Assembly (NCBI GenBank): GCA_963728125.1 | Contig: CAVSIZ010000001.1 | Span: 427,565-491,564 of the forward strand | Reading direction: 5' to 3' | Length of the DNA: 64,000 nt | DNA from: CAWDCV01 sp963728125 | GTDB taxonomy: Bacteria; Actinomycetota; Actinomycetes; CAWDCV01 | Part shown: piece by piece, positions 34,805-46,038 of the stretch | Position numbering within the stretch: position 1 is the first letter of the stretch | How the letters are laid out: every line of letters begins with the position of its first letter | Notes under the pieces: generated by a model | Database searches by the model: none | The model's input: only the letters and a program-made list of their open reading frames with translations | What the model was told of the DNA's origin: nothing | Made by a program: the position numbers and the translations under genes

Positions 34805-35929
34805 GTGGTCTGGCGACGGTGGCGCTGGCGCCGAGATCTGGGCTCGCCGGCCGATCGGGCCACGTTCGAGACCCTGCACACGGCCTCACTCGCCTCTCCC
34901 CCTCTCCGCGGCGGGCTGACCCCTGATGGAGCGCGGCGCTCGATCAAACACCTGCGTGCCCTGCTCGGCACGGCGGCGGTCGGCCTCGCTGATGGGAGCC
35001 GGCTGCTCGCCTGGGACGGCGTGGGCGAGCACCACGGCGATGCTGTCGTCACGCACGTCACGAACACTCTGGCGTCGGGGCGGACACAGGTGCTCGGTCC
35101 GGAAACCGTCGAGTGCGACCGGTACGACTGCCCGATCCGCTATGCCGTCATCGCGCCCATCACCAGCGACGACGTCGTGGTCGGCGCGCTCGCGGCGTAC
35201 GGCAGCGACGCCTCAGCGGGCTTGGTGCGCGCCACGAACGAGGTGGCTCGCTGGGTAACGACCCAGGTCGAACTGGCGGAACTCGATCGTGAGCGCACGC
35301 GGGCGATGGAGGCAGAGGTTCGCGCGCTGCGGGCGCAGATCAGTCCGCACTTCGTCTACAACTCGCTGACAGCTATCGCATCGTTCGTACGCACCGATCC
35401 CGAGCGCGCCCGCGAGCTGTTGCTCGAGTTCGCCGACTTCACCCGCTACTCGTTCCGCACCCATGGCGAGTTCACGACGCTCGCCGAGGAGCTGCGCTCG
35501 ATCGACCGCTACCTGCTGCTCGAGCGTGCACGCTTTGGCGACCGGATCGACGTCACGCTGCGGATCGCCCCGGAGGTGCTGCCCGTTGCCGTGCCGTTCC
35601 TCTGCCTCCAACCGCTGGTCGAGAACGCGGTGCGGCACGGCCTGGAGGGCAAGGAGTCTGCCGGTCGTGTGGTGATCCTCGCCGAGGACGACGGCTCATC
35701 GTGCGCGATCAGCGTCGAGGACGACGGCGTGGGTATGGATCCCGACAACGTGCGTCGGATTCTCGCTGGCGAACAAGTCTCCGGGTCCGTCGGCCTCGGC
35801 AATGTCGACGAGCGACTGCGCTCGGTGTTCGGCGATGAGCACGGTCTGATCGTGGAAACCGCCCCACAGGCCGGCATGAAGGTCAGCTTCCGGGTCCCGA
35901 AGTACCATCCCGGCGTCCGAGCCTCGTAG
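34805..35929 (+). CDS. LytS/YehU-type sensor histidine kinase
   Basis: 374 residues from GTG 34805. An N-terminal GAF-like domain (about 20-150, LGTAAVGLADGSRLLAWDG) is followed by the His_kinase domain with QISPHFVYNSLTAIASFVRT (phospho-acceptor His) and the ATPase domain with LQPLVENAVRHGLEG and SVEDDGVGMDP and SVGLGNVDERL. No membrane segments, so it senses inside the cell. It is followed 9 bases later by its LytTR regulator. Relatives (BtsS, YpdA) respond to pyruvate; this one sits by carboxylate symporters. Confidence 0.92.
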   Translation: MVWRRWRWRRDLGSPADRATFETLHTASLASPPLRGGLTPDGARRSIKHLRALLGTAAVGLADGSRLLAWDGVGEHHGDAVVTHVTNTLASGRTQVLGPETVECDRYDCPIRYAVIAPITSDDVVVGALAAYGSDASAGLVRATNEVARWVTTQVELAELDRERTRAMEAEVRALRAQISPHFVYNSLTAIASFVRTDPERARELLLEFADFTRYSFRTHGEFTTLAEELRSIDRYLLLERARFGDRIDVTLRIAPEVLPVAVPFLCLQPLVENAVRHGLEGKESAGRVVILAEDDGSSCAISVEDDGVGMDPDNVRRILAGEQVSGSVGLGNVDERLRSVFGDEHGLIVETAPQAGMKVSFRVPKYHPGVRAS

Positions 35930-35938
35930 CCTCCCGAC

Positions 35939-36658
35939 ATGTTGCGCGTCCTCGCCGTCGACGACGAGCTCCCCGCGCTCGAGGAGCTGGCGTACCTGCT
36001 CGGCGAGGACCCGCGCGTCGCCGCTGTCCGTACGGCGTCGAACGGCGCAGAGGCCCTGCGCGCTATGGAAGACGGCGCGATCGACGCGCTGTTCCTCGAC
36101 ATCCGCATGCCTGGCCTGTCCGGCGTCGACGTTGCTCGCGTGCTGGCGCGCTTCGCCATACCGCCGCAGATCGTGTTCGTCACGGCGTACGACGAGCACG
36201 CCGTCGATGCCTTCGAGCTGGAGGCCGTCGACTACGTGCTGAAACCGGTACGCGCCGAGCGGCTGGCGGAGGCGATCCGCCGGGTCAGTGACGGCGCGGT
36301 GTCACGGCCGACGGAAGCCGCCGACGACGAGGTCATCCCGGTCGAGCTCGCCGGCGTCACCCGCTTCGTTCCCCGGACCGACATTCGGTACGTCGAGGCG
36401 CAAGGCGACTACGCCCGTCTCTACACCGCCGCCGGCAGCCATCTCGTCCGCATACCGCTGACCACGCTCGAGGAGCGCTGGCGCGACGTCGGGTTCGTTC
36501 GTATCCACCGGCGGCACCTGATCGCGCTGCACCACATCGACGAGGTGCGTTGGGAAGCAGGGCACTGCACGGTGCGCATCGGCGACACCGACCTCGCCGT
36601 ATCTCGACGGCATACCCGGGAGCTGCGCGACGTCCTCGTGCGCCGGGCGCAACCATGA
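35939..36658 (+). CDS. LytTR-family response regulator
   Basis: 239 residues. A receiver domain (VLAVDDELPALEELAYLL, phospho-acceptor Asp in LFLDIRMPGLSG, Thr/Lys region VTAYDEHAVDAFELEAVDYVLKP) is followed by a LytTR DNA-binding domain (IRYVEAQGDYARLYT, FVRIHRRHLIALHHIDEV). Its stop overlaps the next ATG (ATGA), so it forms one operon with the DUF485-symporter pair, which is its probable target. Confidence 0.93.
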   Translation: MLRVLAVDDELPALEELAYLLGEDPRVAAVRTASNGAEALRAMEDGAIDALFLDIRMPGLSGVDVARVLARFAIPPQIVFVTAYDEHAVDAFELEAVDYVLKPVRAERLAEAIRRVSDGAVSRPTEAADDEVIPVELAGVTRFVPRTDIRYVEAQGDYARLYTAAGSHLVRIPLTTLEERWRDVGFVRIHRRHLIALHHIDEVRWEAGHCTVRIGDTDLAVSRRHTRELRDVLVRRAQP

Positions 36659-37032
36659 GCGACCGCACGGCGCGACGGGTGACGGTCACGAGCCCGCGCA
36701 TGCGCGCTGCTCGACGACAACCGCGCATCGCGGTTACGCGCGACATCGACGAGCAAACCCGGCTCGGTGAGGTCTACATCCGCTCGCTGATGAATGCTCA
36801 GGCGCGACTCGCGGTTATCACGTGTGTCGTGTTCGGCATCCTGCTCGGCGGTCTGCCGCTGCTGTTCGCAGTGCAGCCCGACGTCGCGTCGATCCGACTC
36901 TTCGGTATCCCGCTGCCCTGGCTGCTTCTCGGTGTTGCTGTTTATCCGGCGCTGATCACGGGTGCCTGGTTCTACGTACGTGCCGCAGAGCGCAACGAGC
37001 GCGACTTCGCCGATCTCGTCGAGCGCTCATGA
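36655..37032 (+). CDS. DUF485-like membrane protein
   Basis: 125 residues, two membrane segments (ARLAVITCVVFGILLGGLPLL and LPWLLLGVAVYPALITGAWF, both given shorter than the likely helices). DUF485 proteins accompany acetate/solute symporters. It overlaps the response regulator stop at its start and the symporter ATG at its end (both ATGA). Probably a partner subunit of the symporter. Confidence 0.82.
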   Translation: MSDRTARRVTVTSPRMRAARRQPRIAVTRDIDEQTRLGEVYIRSLMNAQARLAVITCVVFGILLGGLPLLFAVQPDVASIRLFGIPLPWLLLGVAVYPALITGAWFYVRAAERNERDFADLVERS

Positions 37033-38732
37033 ACTCCACCTACGGCGTCATCGCAGTCGTCACCGTCACTGTCGTCACCGTCGCGATCGGTGCCCTTGGG
37101 CTGCGGTTCTCGAGAACGACATCCGACTTCTACGTCGCGTCGCGCATGGTCTCGCCGCGCTGGAACGCCTCCGCGATCGGCGGCGAGTACCTATCGGCAG
37201 CATCGTTCCTCGGCATCGCCGGGCTGGTGCTCGCGTATGGCGTCGACATGCTGTGGTTTCCCGTCGGCTACACCGCCGGGTACCTCGTTCTCCTGGTCCT
37301 GGTCGCCGCGCCGCTACGTCGCTCTGGCGCCTACACGCTGCCCGACTTCGCTGAGGCACGCCTCGAGTCGACGACGGTGCGCAGCATCGCGTCGATCCTC
37401 GTCGTCCTGATCGGCTGGCTGTACTTGATGCCGCAGTTCCAGGGCGCCGGCCTGACGCTGCGTACGGCCACTGGAGCACCAGCCTGGGTCGGCGGCCTCG
37501 TCGTGGCGGCCGTTGTCGTCGCGAACGTCAGCGCCGGCGGCATGCGCTCGATCACGTTCGTGCAAGCCTTCCAGTACTGGCTCAAGCTCACAGCGATCGC
37601 GGTGCCCGTGTTCTTCCTGGTTGCCGTGTGGCGGGCCGACGGTTCACCGGCCCTGACGGAGCCCGACCTGCCGACGTTCCGCGAGCGCACGACGGTCGAG
37701 GTCCAGGAGTCGGTCGATGTCGCCGTGCCCAGTGACACCACAGTCGTCGTCGACGGTGTCGAGGAGCGCTGGAACGCGGGCGCGCACGCGGTTGATGCGG
37801 GATCGACGCTCGTCTTCGCTGCCGGCTCGGACGTGCCGCACGTCGAACGACTCGATCCGCTGGCCGATGCTGCCTGGGCCCTGCCGCTCAACGCCACCGC
37901 TGAGCGCGACCATCCGCTGTATGCGACGTACTCACTCGCCCTAGCGCTCTTCTTCGGAACCATGGGCTTGCCGCACGTGCTCGTGCGCTTCTACACCAAC
38001 CCCGATGGAGGTGCGGCGCGGCGCACCACGCTGGTGGTGCTGTGCCTGCTCGGTGTGTTCTATCTGTGGCCGACGCTGTACGGGGTGCTGGGCCGCGTGT
38101 ACGCACCTGACCTTCTTCTCACGGGGCGCACCGATGCCGTCGTGCTCGTGCTCCCCGGCCGCATGATCGAGGGCCTGGGTGGCGATCTGCTCGGCGCACT
38201 CGTCACCGGTGGCGCGTTCGCTGCGTTCCTCTCGACATCGAGCGGCCTTGCTGTCTCGGTCGCGGGAGTACTGTCGCAGGACGTGCTGCGCGGTCAGGTT
38301 CGCGACTTCCGCATCGCCACCTTCCTGGCCGTGGTGATCCCGCTCTTCCTCGCGCTCGCAGCATCATCGCTGGCGGTCGCCGACGTCGTCGGCCTCGCGT
38401 TTGCCGTTGCCGCTTCGTCGTTCTGCCCGTTGCTCGTGCTCGGTATCTGGTGGCGACGGTTGACCTGGGTCGGCGCTGCAGCCGGACTCGTCGCGGGCGG
38501 TGGCCTTGCCATCGCTGCGGTGGCCACAACGATCGCGCGCGGCGGGATCGGCAGTGGCTGGATCGGAGCGCTGCTGGCTCAACCCGCGGCATGGACGGTG
38601 CCCATAGCCTTTGCCGTCATGATCGCTGTCTCGCTTGCCACCCCAAGCCGCATCGCGCCGAACGTGGGGCGCACCATGGTCCGGCTGCATGCTCCCGAAT
38701 CGCTCGATCTCGACCGGGGTCGGCATGCCTGA
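37029..38732 (+). CDS. sodium:solute symporter, acetate permease-like
   Basis: 567 residues, about 13 membrane helices of the SSS family. Landmarks are FYVASRMVSPRWNASAIGGE, GEYLSAASFLGIAGL and GLPHVLVRFYTNPDG. Between helices is an extracellular insert of about 90 residues (around 195-285, VEVQESVDVAVPSDTTVVVD). ActP/MctC relatives bring in acetate, propionate or pyruvate with Na+ or H+. Coupled to the DUF485 gene and overlapping the DUF1697 gene by 8 bases. Confidence 0.9.
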   Translation: MNSTYGVIAVVTVTVVTVAIGALGLRFSRTTSDFYVASRMVSPRWNASAIGGEYLSAASFLGIAGLVLAYGVDMLWFPVGYTAGYLVLLVLVAAPLRRSGAYTLPDFAEARLESTTVRSIASILVVLIGWLYLMPQFQGAGLTLRTATGAPAWVGGLVVAAVVVANVSAGGMRSITFVQAFQYWLKLTAIAVPVFFLVAVWRADGSPALTEPDLPTFRERTTVEVQESVDVAVPSDTTVVVDGVEERWNAGAHAVDAGSTLVFAAGSDVPHVERLDPLADAAWALPLNATAERDHPLYATYSLALALFFGTMGLPHVLVRFYTNPDGGAARRTTLVVLCLLGVFYLWPTLYGVLGRVYAPDLLLTGRTDAVVLVLPGRMIEGLGGDLLGALVTGGAFAAFLSTSSGLAVSVAGVLSQDVLRGQVRDFRIATFLAVVIPLFLALAASSLAVADVVGLAFAVAASSFCPLLVLGIWWRRLTWVGAAAGLVAGGGLAIAAVATTIARGGIGSGWIGALLAQPAAWTVPIAFAVMIAVSLATPSRIAPNVGRTMVRLHAPESLDLDRGRHA

Positions 38733-39255
38733 CCGCTACGTCGCGCTGCTCCGCGGCATCAACGTTGGAAAAGCCAAGCGCATCGCGATGGCCGACCTTC
38801 GCGACGCCGTCGGCTCGCTCGGGCACACCGAGGTGAAGACGCTGCTCAACAGCGGCAACGTCGTATTCACCGCTACCGATAAACCGACCGAGAAAGCCAT
38901 GTACGACGCGATAAAGAACGCCACCGGTGTCAGCAGCGACGTCATCCTGGTGACCGGCAAGCAGCTCGATCAGATCGTCGATCAGAACCCGCTCATGGAC
39001 GTCATGACCGATCCGTCGCGGCTGATGGTCATGTTCTTCACCGATGGACGCGATCGCAGCCAGTTGCGCAAGCTGGTTGACGACTCCTGGGCGCCGGAGC
39101 AGCTCGCGGTCGGCCGGCAAGCCGCTTACTTCTGGTGCCCTGATGGCATCGCCAAGAGTCCGCTGATGGAAGCGGTGGGCGAGCAGAAGTTCGACGGCAC
39201 GGTGACGACCCGCAACTGGCGGACGGTCACGAAGCTTAGTCAGCTGCTTCACTGA
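38725..39255 (+). CDS. DUF1697-family protein
   Basis: 176 residues, full-length DUF1697: YVALLRGINVGKAKRIAMADLR, then TLLNSGNVVFTA, and AYFWCPDGIAKSPLMEA. The function of this widespread cytoplasmic family is unknown. ATG 38725 overlaps the symporter stop by 8 bases, so it is part of that operon. Its stop abuts the convergent acetyltransferase gene (1 base apart). Confidence 0.88.
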   Translation: MPDRYVALLRGINVGKAKRIAMADLRDAVGSLGHTEVKTLLNSGNVVFTATDKPTEKAMYDAIKNATGVSSDVILVTGKQLDQIVDQNPLMDVMTDPSRLMVMFFTDGRDRSQLRKLVDDSWAPEQLAVGRQAAYFWCPDGIAKSPLMEAVGEQKFDGTVTTRNWRTVTKLSQLLH

Positions 39256-39256
39256 G

Positions 39257-39853
39257 CTACAGAGACCCTCCACCCCGCGGGTCAAGCGGCAGCGCCATGA
39301 CGAGCTCGTCCGCGGACGGGTCCAGCGGATACGGCTTGCGCTGCCCGGTCTCGGTGAAGCCGCGCCGGCGGTAGAACGCGCGCGCTGACGCGTTGTCCTC
39401 GTGCACCTCGAGCAGCATGCGGGAAGCATTGCGGCTGCGCGCCCAGTCGACGACAGCATCGAGGAGCGCGTCGGTGACGGCTCGACCGCGACCGCGCCAG
39501 GCAGGCGTGACGTACACCGCTGCCAGCCACACCTCGTCGGAGCCTGAGGTGTCCGGAAAGCCGACCATCGTCCCCAGGAAAGAGCCGTCCTGGCGCCCAC
39601 ATTGGTCGGCCTCCTCCGCTCCGCTGGCGCTCCGCATCGTCGGCCTCAGCTCCGCAACAAACTGGGCCGAGTCGCCCGCCTCGCTGCCTCGATGAGCGCG
39701 AAATTGCCAGCCCTCGTCCGCGACCTTCAGCGCGTCCTCGTACCGCTCGAGAAAACCCATCGGAGTGTCCTCGAGCGCCTCGAGTCGCAGCGCCCTGAGG
39801 CGCGGCCAGTCCTCTGGCCGAACGCGACGGACGACGAATCCCGGGGCGATCAT
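39257..39853 (-). CDS. GNAT-family N-acetyltransferase
   Basis: 198 residues. The GNAT fold is shown by FVVRRVRPEDWPRLRALRLEAL, strand 4 and motif A LAAVYVTPAWRGRGRAVTDALL (acetyl-CoA loop RGRGRA), and motif B NASARAFYRRRGFTETG. Substrate unknown. ATG 39853; divergent from the DUF485-actP-acs transcription unit (181 bases between). Confidence 0.9.
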   Translation of the reverse strand: MIAPGFVVRRVRPEDWPRLRALRLEALEDTPMGFLERYEDALKVADEGWQFRAHRGSEAGDSAQFVAELRPTMRSASGAEEADQCGRQDGSFLGTMVGFPDTSGSDEVWLAAVYVTPAWRGRGRAVTDALLDAVVDWARSRNASRMLLEVHEDNASARAFYRRRGFTETGQRKPYPLDPSADELVMALPLDPRGGGSL

Positions 39854-39951
39854 CGAGCAAGCGTGGCAGACGACCGTTCGGCGCTCGCTGACGACCGCTC
39901 GGCGACGTACCTCCCTTTTCGTCCTCCCCCGGCCTGGTTCCTCGCCGCTAG

Positions 39952-39967
39952 CGTGACGCACGTCACA
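39952..39967. promoter_or_regulatory. CRP-type binding site
   Basis: CGTGA-CGCACG-TCACA matches the CRP/GlxR consensus TGTGA-N6-TCACA at 9 of 10 positions. It lies 68 bases before the DUF485-actP start (40035), in the divergent region with the GNAT gene. A crp-like gene is at 51663 in this window. Actinobacterial acetate uptake and activation genes are known CRP/GlxR targets. Confidence 0.65.
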
Positions 39968-40034
39968 GTGCGGAAATCTGCCTGCCGTCCGGACGTGATC
40001 TGCCGCTTCCCGAAACGTACGGAGAGGTGTTGCC

Positions 40035-40385
40035 GTGAGCACAGTCGAAGAACGGGGGCAGACTCCCCCGCCGTCGAGCTCGGTCTATGTGGAGACTCAA
40101 CAGGGCGCTGAGTTCCAGGACCTGCGCCGACGATTCCGGTCCTTCGTCTTCCCGATGACCGCGCTGTTCCTCGCGTGGTACTTCCTCTACGTGCTGCTTG
40201 CCGGCTACGCCAGCGACTTCATGAGCACGAAGGTGTGGGGGAACATCAACGTCGGCCTGCTGCTCGGTCTCGGGCAGTTCGTGTCAACGTTCGCGATCAC
40301 GATGACGTACGCGCGCTACGCGAACCGACGACTCGACCCCGTCGCTGAAGACATCCGCCTGAAGATCGAGGGAGGAGAGCGCTGA
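40035..40385 (+). CDS. DUF485-family membrane protein
   Basis: 116 residues with a 35-residue polar N-terminus and two membrane helices (FVFPMTALFLAWYFLYVLLA and INVGLLLGLGQFVSTFAITM). The sequence FRSFVFPMTALFLAWYFLY is typical of DUF485 proteins that go with ActP. GTG 40035 is preceded by GGAGAGG. Its stop overlaps the actP ATG by one base (TGATG). First gene of the acetate transport unit. Confidence 0.93.
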   Translation: MSTVEERGQTPPPSSSVYVETQQGAEFQDLRRRFRSFVFPMTALFLAWYFLYVLLAGYASDFMSTKVWGNINVGLLLGLGQFVSTFAITMTYARYANRRLDPVAEDIRLKIEGGER

Positions 40386-42004
40386 TGGATACCCTCGGTG
40401 AGCCGATCGTCAACATCGGCATCTTCCTGTTCTTCGTCGCGGTGACGCTGGTCATCGTCTTTCGCGCCTCTCGCAACAACAAGACCGCGACCGACTATTA
40501 CGCCGCCGGGCACGCGTTCACCGGACCGCAGAACGGGATCGCGATCTCGGGCGACTATCTGTCAGCAGCGTCGTTCCTCGGAATTGCCGGCGCGATCGCA
40601 GTCAACGGCTACGACGGATTCCTCTACAGCATCGGCTTCCTCGTGGCTTGGCTGGTGGCGCTGCTCCTCGTCGCCGAGCTGCTGCGCAACACCGGCCGCT
40701 ACACGATGGCCGACGTCCTGTCGTTCCGGATGCGCCAACGCCCCGTCCGTGTCGCCGCGGCGACGTCGACGCTCGCTGTGTCGTTCTTCTACCTGCTTGC
40801 CCAGATGGCAGGCGCGGGCGGCCTCGTCGCGCTCCTGCTCGGCGTCACCAACCGCGGCGGGCAGAGCCTCGTCATTGCGGTCGTGGGCGCGCTGATGATC
40901 ACGTACGTCCTCGTCGGCGGCATGCGTGGAACAACCTGGGTGCAGATCATCAAGGCGGTGCTGCTCATCGGTGGCGCTGGAATCATGACGATCTGGGTGC
41001 TCGCGAAGTATGGCTTCAACCTGTCGTCACTGCTGGGAGCCGCGGTCGACAGCGGCGGCGAGGCGACGGCCAACATCCTTAACCCAGGCAACCAGTACGG
41101 CGTCTCATCGACGAGCCGGCTCGACTTCATCTCGCTTGCGCTGGCTCTCGTGCTTGGCACCGCAGGCCTGCCGCACGTGCTGATGCGCTTCTACACCGTG
41201 CCGACGTCGCAAGAAGCGCGCCGTTCGGTCGTCTGGGCGATCTGGCTGATCGGCATCTTCTACCTGTTCACGCTCGTCCTCGGGTACGGCGCTGCTGCGT
41301 TGGTCGGGCGCGAGACGATTGTGGCTGCACCGGGTCGAGCGAACTCGGCGGCACCGCTGCTGGCATTCGAACTCGGTGGCACGATCCTGCTCGGGATCAT
41401 CGCGGCCATCGCGTTCGCGACGATCCTCGCGGTCGTCGCTGGACTGACGATCACTGCGGCGACGTCGTTCGCGCACGACATCTATGCCAACGTCATGAAC
41501 CGCGAGGCCGAGCTGGACGAGCGCAAGCAGGTGCGGGTCGCGCGGATCACCGCGGTTGTCATCGGCATCGTGTCGATCGTCGGCGGCATCGTCGCGCTGG
41601 GCCAGAACATCGCATTCCTGGTGGCGCTGGCCTTCGCGGTCGCAGCATCTGCCAACCTGCCGACGATTCTGTACTCGCTGTTCTGGAAGCGGTTCAACAC
41701 GCGAGGCGCGCTGTGGAGCATGTACGGCGGCCTCATCTCCTGTGTCGTGCTGATCATCTTCTCTCCGGTCGTCTCGGGGAAGCCGGACGATCCGACGACC
41801 GGACGCAGCCTGTCGATGCTGGACGGCGTCGATTTCTCCTGGTTCCCGCTGGACAACCCCGGCATCATCTCGATCCCGCTGTCCTTCTTCCTCGGCTGGT
41901 TGGGCACCGTGACCAGCCAGGAGACGAACGACGAGAAGTACGCGGAGATGGAGGTCCGCTCGCTCACTGGTGCCGGCTCCGAGAAGGCGGTCCTGCACCA
42001 CTGA
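40385..42004 (+). CDS. actP: cation/acetate symporter ActP/MctC
   Basis: 539 residues, about 13 helices. SSS-family landmarks are TDYYAAGHAFTGPQNGIAIS, GDYLSAASFLGIAGAIA, GGMRGTTWVQIIKAVLL and GLPHVLMRFYTVPTSQEARR. It should import acetate, propionate or pyruvate for the acs enzyme downstream. It is the second such symporter in 3.5 kb and closer to MctC/ActP than the first. Followed by a strong hairpin at 42023-42061. Confidence 0.94.
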   Translation: MDTLGEPIVNIGIFLFFVAVTLVIVFRASRNNKTATDYYAAGHAFTGPQNGIAISGDYLSAASFLGIAGAIAVNGYDGFLYSIGFLVAWLVALLLVAELLRNTGRYTMADVLSFRMRQRPVRVAAATSTLAVSFFYLLAQMAGAGGLVALLLGVTNRGGQSLVIAVVGALMITYVLVGGMRGTTWVQIIKAVLLIGGAGIMTIWVLAKYGFNLSSLLGAAVDSGGEATANILNPGNQYGVSSTSRLDFISLALALVLGTAGLPHVLMRFYTVPTSQEARRSVVWAIWLIGIFYLFTLVLGYGAAALVGRETIVAAPGRANSAAPLLAFELGGTILLGIIAAIAFATILAVVAGLTITAATSFAHDIYANVMNREAELDERKQVRVARITAVVIGIVSIVGGIVALGQNIAFLVALAFAVAASANLPTILYSLFWKRFNTRGALWSMYGGLISCVVLIIFSPVVSGKPDDPTTGRSLSMLDGVDFSWFPLDNPGIISIPLSFFLGWLGTVTSQETNDEKYAEMEVRSLTGAGSEKAVLHH

Positions 42005-42022
42005 CCAGCGGGATGCGAAGCT

Positions 42023-42061
42023 GGGCCGGACCCCGCGGTGCCCTGCCGCGGGGTCCGGCCC
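42023..42061 (+). terminator. strong hairpin between actP and acs
   Basis: A perfect 16-base stem GGGCCGGACCCCGCGG with CCGCGGGGTCCGGCCC and a 7-base loop, 19 bases after the actP stop. No T tract. It may terminate or partly separate actP expression from acs. Confidence 0.7.
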
Positions 42062-42092
42062 GCACACCGCGTTCGTCGACGAGGAGAACCGC

Positions 42093-42151
42093 GTGAGTAT
42101 GGAGCTGTCGAGCCGACGAGCGAGGCACGAGCGAGAAGGCGAGCGCGACCA

Positions 42152-42155
<4 letters not shown>
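42093..42155 (+). CDS. leader peptide coupled to acs, repeat copy 1
   Basis: GTG 42093 (20 codons) or ATG 42099 (18 codons: MELSSRRARHEREGERDQ). A GAGGAG Shine-Dalgarno at 42081-42086 is well placed for the GTG. The TGA stop (42153-42155) overlaps the ATG of acs, which has no good Shine-Dalgarno of its own. Bases 42099-42155 match 57012-57068 at about 53 of 57 positions. This supports a translated coupling leader; no similar peptide is known to me. Confidence 0.6.
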
Positions 42156-44116
<1,961 letters not shown>

Positions 44117-44133
44117 CGCCGCTCCCTGCTGCG

Positions 44134-44202
44134 GTCGTGTAGATCGTCGTGAGGAATGGCGCGCTCGAGATCGTGCATAAGTTTCGCGACGATCTACACG
44201 AC
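44134..44202. repeat. intergenic palindromic element with 16-base arms
   Basis: GTCGTGTAGATCGTCG (44134-44149) and CGACGATCTACACGAC (44187-44202) are perfect inverted repeats with a 37-base spacer. It lies 18 bases beyond acs and 18 before the CBS gene. It could be an acs terminator, or a copy of a REP-like dispersed element; no T tract follows. Confidence 0.75.
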
Positions 44203-44220
44203 GCGTGACAGGGTGCCCAC

Positions 44221-44671
44221 ATGCTGGCGCGCGAGCTTGCTGAGCCGTACCCCGTCGTCGACCTCGACAGTGACGCGTTCGCCGCGGCGCGGCTGCTGGC
44301 GGAACGACGGCTGCCCGGTCTCATCGTCAACGGTGACGACGGGCGGCCCTGGACGATCCTCCCCGGCTCGCAGGTGCTGCGCTTCGTCGTACCGGCGTAC
44401 GTGCAGGACGATCCTGCACTCGCGCGCGTCTACGACGAGCGACATGCCGACCAGCTGTTTCGACCGCTGGCGAGGCGTAGCGTGCGCGAGCTGCTGCCGA
44501 GGAAGCCCGCCGAGCTGGCCACGCTCAAGGCACACGACACCGCCATCGAGGTCGCGGCACTCATGGCGCGACTCCGCACGCCCCATCGTCGCCGTGCTCG
44601 ACGGCGACGAACTGATCGGCGCGATCACGGTTTCTCGCCTGCTGAGCATGCTGCTTCCCGAGGCGCCCTGA
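44221..44671 (+). pseudogene. CBS-domain protein, one frameshift
   Basis: The start frame gives a CBS pair: ELAEPYPVVDLDSDAFAAAR and LPGLIVNGDDGRPWTILPGS, then VRELLPRKPAELATLKAHDT. Near 44565-44575 the frame changes and the second CBS ends in RPIVAVLDGDELIGAITVSR and LLSMLLPEAP. About 150 residues in all. CBS proteins of this kind precede ArsB/NhaD-like transporters in actinobacteria and may sense adenine nucleotides for them. One base too many (or two too few) is needed to explain the shift. Confidence 0.8.
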
Positions 44672-44684
44672 TGGCGGCCCGCTG

Positions 44685-45976
44685 ATGGCCATTGTCGCCA
44701 TCGTCATCTTCGTCATCGCGTACATCCTCATCGCTCACCGAGCGGGTCCATCGCGTCGCCGCTGCCCTCGGCGGCGCCGCAGCGATGGCGCTGGTCGGGA
44801 TCGTCGACGCGGAGACCGCGTTCTTCAGCGAAGAGACCGGCGTCGACTGGAACGTCATCTTCCTACTGCTCGGCATGATGATCATCGTCGGGGTGTTCCG
44901 GCAGAACGGGCGTGTTCGAGTTCCTCGCGATCTGGGCAGCGAAACGCGCAGGCGGGAAGCCGTTCCGCGTCATGGTGATGCTCGTCCTCATCACCGCCGT
45001 CGCATCGGCGCTGCTCGACAACGTGACGACAGTGCTGCTCATCGCGCCTGTGACGTTCCTCGTCTGCGAACGGATGAACGTCCCGCCCGTTCCTTTCCTC
45101 ATCGCCGAGGCACTCGCCGCCAACATCGGCGGCACCGCAACACTCATCGGCGATCCGCCGAACATCATCATCGCCAGCCGCGCTGGCCTGTCCTTCAACG
45201 ACTTTCTCGTCAACCTGGCGCCGCTCGTGGTGGTGCTGCTGATCGTGTTCATCGGCCTGTGTCGCTGGTTGTTCCGCGACGCGTTCCGCTACGACCCGCA
45301 GCGCGTCGACGAGGTGATGGAGCTCGACGAGCGCGAAGCGATCTCCGACCGAAGCTGCTCGTGCGCTGCCTCCTCGTGCTCGCGGGCGTGACGATCGGAT
45401 TCGTGCTGCACAGCGCGCTGCACATCGACCCGTCCGTCGTGGCGCTGCTCGGCGCCGGCGCCATCATCCTCGTTAGCCGTACGCGACCTCAGCAGTTCCT
45501 CGAGGAGGTCGAGTGGCCGACCCTGGTGTTCTTCATGGGCCTGTTCATCATGGTGGGCGGGCTGGTCGAGACCGGCGTCATCGAGCGGCTCGGCGAGGCC
45601 GCGGAGGAAGCGGTCGGCGGTCGTCCGCTGCTCGCCGTCGACCGTGCTGCTCTTCGGTTCAGCGGTGTTGTCGGCGATCGTCGACAACATTCCGTACGTC
45701 ACGACCGTCGCGCCGCTCGTCGAAGGGCTCGTGGAGAACGTGCCCGACCCGACCCAGGGCGAGGCACTGTGGTGGGCCCTCGCCCTCGGTGCCGACCTCG
45801 GCGGCAATGCCACCGCCGTGGGTGCAAGCGCAAACGTCGTCATCATCGGACTGGCTGCGAAGTACGGACATCCGATCAGCTTCTGGACGTTCACCCGCTA
45901 CGGCCTGGTGGTCGCCGCCATCACGGTGACACTGTCATGGCCCTACCTCGCGCTTCGGTACTTCCTGCTGGGGTAA
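44685..45976 (+). pseudogene. ArsB/NhaD-type ion transporter, four frameshifts
   Basis: Five frame segments join to one transporter of about 430 residues: VAIVIFVIAYILIA; then DWNVIFLLLGMMIIVGVFRQ; then VFEFLAIWAAKRAGGKPFRV to the NIGGTATLIGDPPNIIIAS motif; then LVRCLLVLAGVTIGFVLHSA to FFMGLFIMVGGLVETG; then LLFGSAVLSAIVDNIPYVTT and GADLGGNATAVGASANVVII. Frame changes are near 44738, 44910, 45345 and 45640. The IGDPPN and GNATAVGASAN motifs are those of arsenite/Na+ permeases of the IT superfamily. Intact genes on both sides make decay more likely than poor sequence. Confidence 0.82.
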
Positions 45977-46038
45977 CGTCCGCGGCAGCGGGCGGCAGGT
46001 GGCGTTCGATCCGCAGGCATGAGGGGTAGGGAGGCGGC

